DNA of 11,895 nt from CAZTLI01 sp964614375 (lineage in GTDB: Bacteria > Chloroflexota > Anaerolineae > Aggregatilineales > Phototrophicaceae). The notes below the pieces were generated by a model, which did not search any database, had not been told where the DNA came from, and saw only the letters and a program-made list of their open reading frames with translations. The number at the start of each line of letters is the position of its first letter. Within the stretch, counting starts at the first letter, position 1. The stretch covers positions 1 to 11,895 of the forward strand of contig CAZTLI010000136.1 of the NCBI GenBank assembly GCA_964614375.1. Reading direction: 5' to 3'. The translations under genes were made by a program, and so were the position numbers. Positions 1 to 6,648 of the stretch are shown here, piece after piece.

Positions 1-719
1 CGGAAGGGATGCCAACCGCCAAAAATCACAATCGCCAGCGCAATCCAGCCATCGCCTGACATTGCCGGCGGGGTAGACCAGCCCGGTTTGACATTCAGCG
101 AATAGGCCGCGCCCGCTAATCCCACCAGCGCCCCGCCCATCACCGTATAGATGTACCGCTGTCGATTGACTTTTGCCCCGCGTGCAAACGCCGCTTCAGG
201 CCGTTCACCAATGGCGCGCAGCGTCAGGCCGGGACGTGTGCGGAACATCCACCACCACGTCGCAAACACCAGTATGAAGCTGAAATAGACGAAGATGTTA
301 TGGTCAAACAACACGCGCCCCGCGATGGGAATGTCGCTCAAAATGGGGATGGGCGCATAGGGAATTTGCGGCCCCGGTTGACGGGTATAGGGTTGACCCA
401 GAAACTGCGCCAGATTCGCGCACAGCAGCGTCAGCACAAAGCCCACAGCCACCTGATCGCGCCGCAGTTCGATGCTCGACACGGCAATCAACAGCGCCAC
501 CAGCGCGCCGACGACCATCGCGACCACAATGCCCAGAAGCACACTCTCGCTCAACAGCGCCACGACAAAACCCGCCATCGCCGCCAGCACAATGCTGCCA
601 TCCAATGATAGATTGATGACGCCCGCGCGCTCGGTGATGGTCTCGCCAATACCCGCGATGACCAGCGGCGTGGCGTTCGATACAACACTTCTGAGAATAT
701 TCAAGAGTTCCGGGTTCAT
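1..719 (-). CDS. ABC transporter permease, BMP/nucleoside type (YufQ-like), 3' end outside window
   Basis: Inner-membrane permease of an ABC importer in the branched-chain/sugar-type permease family (BPD_transp_2), most like YufQ/NupQ nucleoside permeases. About 239 codons are visible; the C-terminus lies beyond the left edge. The protein begins MNPELLNILRSVVSNATPLV. It carries the family motif ERAGVINLSLDG near residue 30, alternating long hydrophobic segments, and a cytoplasmic coupling loop (AIGERPEAAFARG) that matches the AxGxNPxAA loop contacting the ATPase. The ATG lies inside the stop codon of the upstream permease (ATGA at 716-719), so translation is probably coupled. It is the third gene of the operon after the ATPase and first permease. 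Family assignment is strong; the substrate (nucleoside versus sugar) is inferred from resemblance only. Confidence 0.88.
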   Translation of the reverse strand, partial: MNPELLNILRSVVSNATPLVIAGIGETITERAGVINLSLDGSIVLAAMAGFVVALLSESVLLGIVVAMVVGALVALLIAVSSIELRRDQVAVGFVLTLLCANLAQFLGQPYTRQPGPQIPYAPIPILSDIPIAGRVLFDHNIFVYFSFILVFATWWWMFRTRPGLTLRAIGERPEAAFARGAKVNRQRYIYTVMGGALVGLAGAAYSLNVKPGWSTPPAMSGDGWIALAIVIFGGWHPF

Positions 720-1810
720 GGCGTATCCTCAGTCTCGATAGGTGCAAAGGGTTCATCGGGCACATGGTCTGGACGCCCTTCAAAGCGTTCGCGGATGCCG
801 CTAAACAACAGCACGACCAGCACCACCGTCCCTTGCAGCACACCCGCCAGCGACGAATCGAGTTGCAGCCGCACGCGCAGCGCCCCGCTTCCGGTCAAGA
901 TGGCGGCGAAGGCAAAGGCGATAAACGGCACCCACAACCCGCGCATCCCCACCAGCAGCACCACCAGCAATCCCAAAAAGCCAATTCCGCCCGATGCCAG
1001 CGGACGCAGACTATCGAATGTGAACAGCACCCGATATGACCCGGCAATTCCCGCCAGCGCCCCACACACTAAAAACGCGCTCAAGGCCGTGCGGTCTGTG
1101 GGGACGCCCAGCAGCAGCGCCGAACGCGGATTCTTGCCCGTCGCCTTCAGTTGTAAGCCCCAGCGTGTGCCTGCCAGCGCCAGAATCACGCCGATCACCG
1201 CCGCAATCGTGATGACGAACGCCAGCAGACTGAACTGCCATGTCTCTGTCCAATTGGGCAGCAGCGTATGGGCTGGAAACGCCATACTCGATTGGGCGCT
1301 GCCGCCTTCGGGGGGCGACCACGGGCCGGAAATGAGAAAAATGGAATAGACATTCGCCAGCGCGTTCAAGGCCACGCCACCAAAAATCTCATGCACGCCC
1401 AATTTCACCTTCAAGAAGCCGACGACCAATCCCCACACTATGCCGCCGAGCATCGCCAAACCAATTTCGACGGCGATGAACAACGCGGGCGCATCTGCCG
1501 GAAGCGGCGCGAACAGCGCGCCCCAACTGGCGAAAATCGCGCCCATCATCATCTGACCTTCAATGCCGATGTTCCACAATCCCGCGCGGAACGTCACAAT
1601 CAAGCCCATGCTGACCAGTGTTAGCGGAATCCAGAAGTTAACGACGCCCGAAATCGCCGATTCGTTGCGAAACGCGCCCTGCAAGGTCGTTTCCAGCACG
1701 GCGATTGGGTCTTTCTCAATCAACAGCACCAGCAGCGCCGTAATCGCCAGCGAAATGACCACCGGCAGAACAGCGAACCCGGTGTTTATCATCAGTTTGC
1801 GCCCGTTCAT
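716..1810 (-). CDS. ABC transporter permease, BMP/nucleoside type (YufP-like)
   Basis: Second membrane subunit of the same importer, 364 aa, the usual length for YufP/NupP-type permeases. The N-terminus has a hydrophobic segment (about residues 10-31) and a periplasmic stretch. The hallmark NIGIEGQMMMGA follows at about residues 81-92, then several more membrane helices. The coupling loop ATGKNPRSALLLGV is near residues 223-236 and corresponds to the EAA-like loop that docks on the ATPase. The C-terminus is hydrophilic and acidic. The start ATG overlaps the ATPase stop (ATGA, 1807-1810), and its own stop overlaps the next permease start in the same way. The heterodimeric permease pair plus a double-domain ATPase is the standard arrangement for BMP-dependent purine/nucleoside uptake systems. 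Confidence 0.92.
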   Translation of the reverse strand: MNGRKLMINTGFAVLPVVISLAITALLVLLIEKDPIAVLETTLQGAFRNESAISGVVNFWIPLTLVSMGLIVTFRAGLWNIGIEGQMMMGAIFASWGALFAPLPADAPALFIAVEIGLAMLGGIVWGLVVGFLKVKLGVHEIFGGVALNALANVYSIFLISGPWSPPEGGSAQSSMAFPAHTLLPNWTETWQFSLLAFVITIAAVIGVILALAGTRWGLQLKATGKNPRSALLLGVPTDRTALSAFLVCGALAGIAGSYRVLFTFDSLRPLASGGIGFLGLLVVLLVGMRGLWVPFIAFAFAAILTGSGALRVRLQLDSSLAGVLQGTVVLVVLLFSGIRERFEGRPDHVPDEPFAPIETEDTP

Positions 1811-3327
1811 GCGCCTGCCACCGCCTTCCGCCCGAATTCGCCACCGATGAGGTGACCGAGTTCATCAATCGTTGTATGTTTCACATCCACGACTTCATGC
1901 ACCCGTCCGGCATAAAACACGAGGATACGGTCACTATAGGTCACCAGTTCATCCAACTCCGCCGAACTGAAAATGATGGCGGTGGCGTTTTCACGCCGAC
2001 TCAACAGGTTATGCCATATCCAGCGCGCCGATTCAACATCAAGGCCGCGTGTCGGCTGTTCTAAGACCAGCAGCGTCGCGTTAGCTGGCAGCAGTCCCAT
2101 TAACATCCGCTGTTGATTACCGCCGGATAACTGCTCAATCGTGTCTGTCGCGCGTCCCCGCACTTTATACCGTTCGATTTGAGAGTTGGTGTGCTTTTGC
2201 GCCGCTTGCCAATCAATCATCGCGTTGTTATCCGCCACCAGCGCGATATGTTCGGTCAATGTTAATCCGGCGATGAGTCCCTCTTCGAGTCGGCCTGCCG
2301 CGCCAAAGACCACACCGTTATCTAAAAATGCCCGATAGGGTCTGTGGGTTAAGTCCCTGCCGTTGACAGACACACGCCCCGCTTCGACCTTATCCAGCCC
2401 GACGATGCCGCGCATGAACAAACCCTGTCCGCTGCCATCCAATCCCGCCAGTCCGATGACTTCTCCGGCGCGCACTTGCAATGACAGGTCGTTGATTTGC
2501 AACCGGGCATTGTGCAGGGTGATTGCATCGACCACAAACACAGGCTCACCCAGCGGCAGGTCGTCGCGGGTTTCGGGCGCGAGTTCCTGCCCGAACATCT
2601 GCGTCACAAGCTGCGATTTAATCGCGCTCACCTGGGCGCTGTCCATTGATTCTGCGCCGGCGGGGATGTCCATGCCGCCGACCAGCTCACCTGCCCGCAG
2701 CACAATCACTTCATCACACAATGCAATCACATCTTCCAGTTTGTGCGAGACCAGCAGCACCGTTTTGCTGTCGCTTGTCGCCAATCGTTTAAGCGATTCG
2801 AATAGAATCATCTTTTGTTCGGCGGAGATTCCCGTCGTCGGTTCGTCCAGAATCAACGTATTCACCCCTAACGCCAGCAGACGGATGATTTCAAGCTGCT
2901 GCCGCTGGGCGATGCTGAGGAATTCATTCGGCGTTTCCGGGTCGAGCGAAAAGCCAAAGCGTGAGGATAGGTCGGTCAGTGTGTGTCTGGCGTGTGCGCG
3001 TCCGAGATGTATCCCGCCGGGACTGCCATAGATGAAATTTTCCAGCACCGTGAACGCGCCCACATCCAGCGGGTCTTGCTGCAACATGCCGATACCATGA
3101 CGAATCGCCGCCAGGGGGCCAGTGTAATCGACATGCCGACCATCAATCCAGATTTCGCCGCTGCTGGCCGGTTGAAATCCAGACAGGATTTTCATCAGCG
3201 TGGATTTGCCTGCGCCATTTTCACCCAGAATACCGATAATCCGCCCCGCGCCAAACGTCACGCTGATGTCGTTGTTGGCATGGACGGGGCCGAAGTGTTT
3301 GTGAATGTGCTTCAGTTCGATTTCCAT
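1807..3327 (-). CDS. ABC importer ATP-binding protein with two nucleotide-binding domains (YufO-like)
   Basis: Energises the importer; cytoplasmic, 506 aa from the chosen start, typical of YufO/NupO and RbsA/MglA-type double ATPases. Domain 1 is complete: Walker A GENGAGKST at about 35-43, Q-loop region MLQQDP at 81-86, signature LSIAQRQQLEI at 137-147, Walker B LILDEPT at 158-164 and His195 in VSHK. Domain 2 is degenerate in the way expected of this family: the Walker A lysine is replaced (GLDGSGQG, 295-302), the signature LSGGNQQR (400-407) is intact, Walker B reads VLEQPTRGLD, and the H-loop His is Ser. Only the first site is therefore likely to be fully catalytic. An ATG at 3357 gives ten extra residues (MTTHHQQGQH). 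The ATG at 3327 is preferred because AGGGA lies six bases upstream and the protein then begins directly with the first ABC strand. It is the first gene of the operon in the window; no substrate-binding lipoprotein gene is present upstream. Confidence 0.93.
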   Translation of the reverse strand: MEIELKHIHKHFGPVHANNDISVTFGAGRIIGILGENGAGKSTLMKILSGFQPASSGEIWIDGRHVDYTGPLAAIRHGIGMLQQDPLDVGAFTVLENFIYGSPGGIHLGRAHARHTLTDLSSRFGFSLDPETPNEFLSIAQRQQLEIIRLLALGVNTLILDEPTTGISAEQKMILFESLKRLATSDSKTVLLVSHKLEDVIALCDEVIVLRAGELVGGMDIPAGAESMDSAQVSAIKSQLVTQMFGQELAPETRDDLPLGEPVFVVDAITLHNARLQINDLSLQVRAGEVIGLAGLDGSGQGLFMRGIVGLDKVEAGRVSVNGRDLTHRPYRAFLDNGVVFGAAGRLEEGLIAGLTLTEHIALVADNNAMIDWQAAQKHTNSQIERYKVRGRATDTIEQLSGGNQQRMLMGLLPANATLLVLEQPTRGLDVESARWIWHNLLSRRENATAIIFSSAELDELVTYSDRILVFYAGRVHEVVDVKHTTIDELGHLIGGEFGRKAVAGA

Positions 3328-3361
3328 GTGTTGTCCCTGTTGGTGATGTGTGGTCATCGCA

Positions 3362-3378
3362 CAATGGTCACCAATGGT
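3362..3378. promoter_or_regulatory. Direct repeat CAATGGT-CAC-CAATGGT, possible operator
   Basis: Two perfect CAATGGT heptamers (3362-3368 and 3372-3378) start ten bases apart, one helical turn, 35-50 bases upstream of the preferred ATPase start. A third copy lies at 3613-3619, overlapping the promoter of the divergent PyrK-like gene. Placement on both promoters suggests a shared regulator site; no regulator gene is visible in the window. The motif is short, so chance is possible. Confidence 0.3.
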
Positions 3379-3594
3379 AAGTCGTTTAGCACGTTACCGC
3401 AATAAATCGGACGTAAATTTGGGGGGGATGACGGCTAACCGACCAGCGCATATACGCGGCAATCGACATGCCGATGAGACTGCGAAAATCATTGGCGAGG
3501 TCGGTCAGCGGGGGACGTTCAGGCGAGCGCCAGGAAATCGACTTCGCATTCCGGGCGCACATGGCATCGGGGCGACTCTGCGTTACACTTTTGC

Positions 3595-3624
3595 TTTTCA
3601 CGTTTTGCTGAACAATGGTATATT
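3595..3624 (+). promoter_or_regulatory. Candidate sigma-70-type promoter for the PyrK/PyrD-like operon
   Basis: TTTTCA at 3595-3600 (four of six to TTGACA), an 18-base spacer, and TATATT at 3619-3624 (five of six to TATAAT). TGG directly upstream forms an extended -10. The predicted transcript starts near 3631, leaving a leader of about 36 bases before the ATG at 3667. It overlaps the third CAATGGT copy. Supported by pattern only. Confidence 0.4.
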
Positions 3625-3666
3625 TGGTGACAGTACCCTGACAGACATGGGGATGATACCAATTCC

Positions 3667-4404
3667 ATGAAACAAACCGACGCCGTAATCGAACGCATCC
3701 GCCGCGTGAATGACCAGTATCAACATTTAGAACTGGCTGTGGACGAATCGCTGCATCGCTTGCGTCCGGGTCATACGCTGCTGGTGCGGTTGGACGATAC
3801 ATGGCAGCCCTATTTACGCGAACACTGGTGGCCTGTGGATACCGATGGCAAAAAATTGGTCGTGGAACGTCCGGCACACTTCGACTACACACCGGGACAG
3901 GTCGTGGATGTCATTGCGCCTGTGGGACAACCCTTCCGCTTCCGGCGTACACTGCGAACGGTGCTGTTGATGGCCTACGACAATCCGCCGACGCCGCTGC
4001 TGCTGACGATTCCCTGGTTATTGAATAATCAGGTGGGCGTGACGCTGGCGCTGCTGGGCACAGCCCGCGATTATGGCACACAGCACGTCTCGCCCGAAGT
4101 CGAAGTTGTCCATGCCGATGACGACCTCACATGGCCTGATCAGGTGATGACCTTCGGTTGGGCAGACCAACTGTTCATCACGGTCAGTCAAGAAGACGAA
4201 TTGGAACATTTCAGCACGATTTTTAATATGATTCAGTCCAATCGTGCCGACATCACCAAAAATTATGCGTTTGGCGTCTTCCAGTCGATACTGCCGTGTG
4301 GGATGGGCGCGTGCCATGCCTGCACGCTGCAAACCCGCAGCGGTCTACGCCTTATCTGCACCGATGGCCCCGCCTTCGATTTAACACAGGTGACGCTGCC
4401 GTGA
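3667..4404 (+). CDS. PyrK-like iron-sulfur electron-transfer protein with degenerate flavin/NAD sites
   Basis: 245 aa, close to the usual length of the dihydroorotate dehydrogenase electron-transfer subunit. The N-terminal half follows the ferredoxin-reductase pattern: PGHTLLVRL at 34-42 aligns with PGQFxxLxV and VVDVIAPVGQPF at 79-90 aligns with the GxxVDVxGPLGxxF stretch. The C-terminus is a clear PyrK [2Fe-2S] domain: Cys211, Cys216, Cys219 and Cys231 (CGMGACHAC, then ICTDGPAF). The FAD-contacting RPxS motif has become REHWWPV (51-57). The GGGxGxxPL dinucleotide motif expected near 102-112 reads AYDNPPTPLL. So the cluster is kept while NAD(H) binding, and perhaps FAD binding, look lost. 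It lies 22 bases upstream of the PyrD-like gene and probably passes electrons to or from that partner. No strong Shine-Dalgarno is seen; GGGGAT lies 12 bases upstream of the ATG. The family call is good; the physiological role is unknown. Confidence 0.8.
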   Translation: MKQTDAVIERIRRVNDQYQHLELAVDESLHRLRPGHTLLVRLDDTWQPYLREHWWPVDTDGKKLVVERPAHFDYTPGQVVDVIAPVGQPFRFRRTLRTVLLMAYDNPPTPLLLTIPWLLNNQVGVTLALLGTARDYGTQHVSPEVEVVHADDDLTWPDQVMTFGWADQLFITVSQEDELEHFSTIFNMIQSNRADITKNYAFGVFQSILPCGMGACHACTLQTRSGLRLICTDGPAFDLTQVTLP

Positions 4405-4426
4405 GCACGACGAAAGAGAGCACACC

Positions 4427-5353
4427 ATGAGCTTCGACATCACCCGTCCGGGCAAATACACGCTCACCGTCTCGACACCGGTAATGCCTGCATCGGGCAC
4501 ATTCGGCTTTGGCGATGTCTATCGCGATATGGTCAATTTCGACAAGCTGGGCGCGATTGTAACTAATCCCGTGACCTATGCCCCCTGGTCGCCGGCATCG
4601 GGCACGCGCGTCGTGCCGGTCGATGCGGGCGTATTGATGCACACGGGCCTGCCCAACCCCGGTCTGAGCAAAATACTGCGCCAGTATGAGGGACAGTGGG
4701 GCAGCCTCCCCGTGCCGCTAATCGTCCATCTGGTCGGGACAACGGATGAAGAAGTCCGCAAGAGTGCCAGCCGGTTAGATGAGGTCGAGTCTGTCGCGGC
4801 GATTGAACTCGGTTTATCCGATGACATCGCCCCCGACGATGCCGAAGCGCTGGTCAAAGCGGCAGTCCAACGCACCGATAAACCGGTTCTCGTCAGACTG
4901 CCATTTCATGACGCGCCCTTCATCGCCGGAATCGTCGCCGACGCGGGCGCAGGTGCATTAGTGGTCGCAGCGCCGCCGCGGGGGACTGCGCGCGACCCCC
5001 TCACTGGACGTTTGGTCAGTGGACGCATCTATGGGCCGGTGATTAAGCCGATGGCTTTACGCATGGTCGGGCAAATTGCGCGGCAGTTGCCGGATATTCC
5101 CGTCATTGGCGCGGGCGGCATTCACTCAACCTTCGATGCGCGGGATTTTATCGAAGCAGGCGCAAAGGCGGTGCAGGTCGATTCGGTGACGTGGATACGC
5201 CCCAATCTGCTGGAACGGGTCGCGCGGGATTTAGGCGGTTGGATTGTCACGCGGGCGGCGGGCGCATTCCCCGACGAATGGCATCCCGACATGGGCGATA
5301 CTGAACACGCCGAACGCCAGCGCAAAGACAAACCCGCCAGGAAGAAACCATAA
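4427..5353 (+). CDS. PyrD-like (class 1B DHODH family) flavoprotein lacking the catalytic cysteine
   Basis: 308 aa, TIM-barrel FMN enzyme family, the length of PyrDB. Recognisable landmarks: PVMPASGTFGFG (18-29), LGAIVTNPVT (41-50), GLPNPG (74-79), SGRIYGPVIKPMALRMV (198-214) and PVIGAGGIHS (225-234), all characteristic of class 1B dihydroorotate dehydrogenase. The active-site loop NxSCPN is replaced by GLSDDI (129-134), putting Asp132 where the catalytic base Cys is expected. The lysine of IVTKG is Asn47, the lysine of VIVKL is Arg157, and the Asn-Thr orotate contact after the barrel strand is replaced by AAPP (181-184). Only the GLxNPG asparagine (Asn77) persists among the usual substrate-binding residues. 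The C-terminal 25 or so residues are charged (ERQRKDKPARKKP). It probably still binds FMN but acts on something other than dihydroorotate. A purine-rich stretch (GAAAGAGAG) precedes the ATG. It is paired with the upstream PyrK-like gene. Confidence 0.82.
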   Translation: MSFDITRPGKYTLTVSTPVMPASGTFGFGDVYRDMVNFDKLGAIVTNPVTYAPWSPASGTRVVPVDAGVLMHTGLPNPGLSKILRQYEGQWGSLPVPLIVHLVGTTDEEVRKSASRLDEVESVAAIELGLSDDIAPDDAEALVKAAVQRTDKPVLVRLPFHDAPFIAGIVADAGAGALVVAAPPRGTARDPLTGRLVSGRIYGPVIKPMALRMVGQIARQLPDIPVIGAGGIHSTFDARDFIEAGAKAVQVDSVTWIRPNLLERVARDLGGWIVTRAAGAFPDEWHPDMGDTEHAERQRKDKPARKKP

Positions 5354-5364
5354 CCGCCACTCTA

Positions 5365-5384
5365 TCCCGGACGCCAGACCGGGA
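5365..5384. terminator. Possible hairpin between convergent operons
   Basis: TCCCGG at 5365-5370 pairs with CCGGGA at 5379-5384 around an eight-base loop, just after the PyrD-like stop codon and at the far end of the oppositely oriented propeller operon. No T tract follows on either strand, so it is at best a weak or factor-assisted bidirectional terminator. Confidence 0.22.
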
Positions 5385-5405
5385 CACTGTTCCCGAAGGC
5401 GGGCG

Positions 5406-5533
5406 CGAGGTAAACGTCAGAATATCCTGCGCCAGCGCGCGCCGGGTGCCCTTGCCAACACGATGACACAGAGGCCGATAGCGGTCTGCACACTAATGAA
5501 GCGCAGCACAAGATGCACGCGCGGATTCTTCAT
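5406..5533 (-). pseudogene. Truncated, frameshifted relic of a fourth membrane-anchored propeller paralogue
   Basis: An ATG at 5533 overlaps the stop of the upstream propeller gene (ATGA, 5530-5533). It opens a 38-codon frame (5417-5533) whose N-terminus MKNPRVHLVLRFISVQTAIG closely resembles the start of that neighbour (MMAPLFRLALRLIALQAVIG), including the following Leu-Cys. Around residue 27 the match jumps to another frame, which reads GTRRALAQDILTFTS. This corresponds to GTTLTPDIITYT and GAPLSQGILTFT in the intact paralogues. After about 5406 similarity fades, and no blade is left before the convergent PyrD-like gene ends at 5353. The simplest reading is a tandem duplicate that suffered a frameshift and loss of its 3' part. 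A functional 38-residue membrane peptide is possible but less likely. Confidence 0.6.
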
Positions 5534-6648
5534 GGTGACGCGCTTGCGTCTGGACGCGCTTGCGGACGCCACGCCGGGTCACTCACCAGAAACGCGCTCA
5601 CAGGCGCGAGCAGACGTGGCACACCGCTGCCATCGCTGTCGATGAGGTAGATGCCGTCTGTACCGCGCCACGACGTATACACAATCTGGCGTCCATCGGG
5701 CGACCAGGCGGCATAGGTGTCGTTGGCGGGCTGCCCGGTCAGGGGTCGGACTGTGCCCGTCAGCAGGTCAAACAGATAGATGCTGGAATCGCCATCCCGG
5801 TGCGATGTGAACGCGATGGTTGTGCCATCTGGCGACCACGCCGGCTGCACATCAAAGGCCGGATGATGTGTCAGGACAGTCATTTCCCCTGTGACCACAT
5901 CAACGACTGCAATATCCCAGTTGGATTGTTCAACGGGTTCAGTCAGATGGGTGAAGGCGATGTGACGGCTGTCTGGCGACCATGCCATATCCAGAAAGCT
6001 GCGTGAAAATTGTGCCACCTGCCGTATACCCGCTGTTGGATTGTCGATGTGGGCGATGTCGAGGACATAAATCGCCAGCGGACGCGGCGAACCTTCGTTG
6101 AGCTGCTGCCCTTCAAACGCCAGCATCGTGCCATCCGGCGACCAGATAGGCGAGAATTCTTCCGTATCCATGGACGTGATAATGTGGACAGTGCCCGTAT
6201 ACAAATCGAGCACGCGCAGGTTATTGACCCGCAGCACATGGACGATATACGCCAGATAGCGACCATCCGGCGACCATGCGGGCACGAGTGCGGAGTAATC
6301 CAGTCCGCTCACACGCCGCAAATTACGCCCGCTGGCATCCATGATATACAAGGCCTCGCGTCCGCTGGAAAGTTCCTCGCGGGTGGATGTGAACGCCAAC
6401 TGCGACCCATCGGGCGACCATGCCGGATAACGGTCAGACGACTGCGAATGGGTCAGATTGTAGATGATACCCCGGCGGACATCGACCACGAAAATATCAT
6501 AGCGAAAACGGAAAGTCTCGTCGGTGTAGGTGATGATGTCTGGCGTAAGTGTTGTCCCGACTGCCGTCGCAATCCACACCCCACACAGGCCAATCACCGC
6601 TTGCAGCGCGATTAATCGCAGCGCCAGACGGAATAGCGGCGCCATCAT
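5530..6648 (-). CDS. Membrane-anchored seven-bladed PD40/TolB-like beta-propeller (copy 3)
   Basis: 372 aa. Residues about 6-30 are one hydrophobic segment after a short basic start (RLALRLIALQAVIGLCG), reading as an uncleaved anchor or signal peptide; no lipobox is seen. The rest is WD40-like PD40 repeats with the blade signature (P)AWSPDG: Trp at 77, 125, 169, 223, 271 and 315, and a final WRP at 360. This makes seven blades, a propeller expected to sit outside the cytoplasmic membrane. Strand pattern IAFTSxRDGDxxIYLxD is clear in blade five. PD40 proteins usually bind proteins or ligands; no catalytic domain is visible and no Tol-Pal genes are nearby, so the role is unknown. Its ATG overlaps the stop of the preceding copy (6645-6648). 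The 3' end carries a 12-base direct repeat encoding the Ala/Ser/Pro tail. Confidence 0.85.
   Translation of the reverse strand: MMAPLFRLALRLIALQAVIGLCGVWIATAVGTTLTPDIITYTDETFRFRYDIFVVDVRRGIIYNLTHSQSSDRYPAWSPDGSQLAFTSTREELSSGREALYIMDASGRNLRRVSGLDYSALVPAWSPDGRYLAYIVHVLRVNNLRVLDLYTGTVHIITSMDTEEFSPIWSPDGTMLAFEGQQLNEGSPRPLAIYVLDIAHIDNPTAGIRQVAQFSRSFLDMAWSPDSRHIAFTHLTEPVEQSNWDIAVVDVVTGEMTVLTHHPAFDVQPAWSPDGTTIAFTSHRDGDSSIYLFDLLTGTVRPLTGQPANDTYAAWSPDGRQIVYTSWRGTDGIYLIDSDGSGVPRLLAPVSAFLVSDPAWRPQARPDASASP
5537..5564. repeat. 12-base direct repeat at the end of propeller copy 3
   Basis: GACGCGCTTGCG occurs at 5537-5548 and again at 5553-5564, with four bases between. It falls within the last codons of the propeller gene (tail ARPDASASP) and abuts the start of the degraded fourth copy. 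It may be a slippage or recombination scar. Confidence 0.5.

Larger units (their letters stand above)
3328..3666. promoter_or_regulatory. Divergent intergenic region between importer operon and PyrK/PyrD-like operon
   Basis: About 340 bases separate the two divergent operons. No convincing gene or purine-riboswitch core was recognised. It contains a run of seven G at about 3421-3427, a heptamer repeated three times (separate entry) and a plus-strand extended -10 promoter (separate entry). On the minus strand a weak promoter can be drawn: TTGCGG (complement of 3397-3402), a 17-base spacer, and TACCAT (complement of 3374-3379). Each box matches only three or four consensus positions, so this is tentative. 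Confidence 0.5.

Noticed and set aside
304..843. 179-codon minus-strand frame across the two permease genes
   Set aside because: Cys/Arg/His-rich composition typical of a shadow frame; both overlapping permease frames are well supported.
3386..3562. 58-codon minus-strand frame in the divergent intergenic region (begins MCARNAKSIS)
   Set aside because: No ribosome binding site, no recognisable family, and it overlaps predicted regulatory sequence; it is the tail of a longer frame antisense to the PyrK-like gene.
3328..3666. Purine riboswitch in front of the nucleoside-type importer
   Set aside because: Looked for the conserved purine-aptamer core and loop sequences on both strands; nothing matching was seen.
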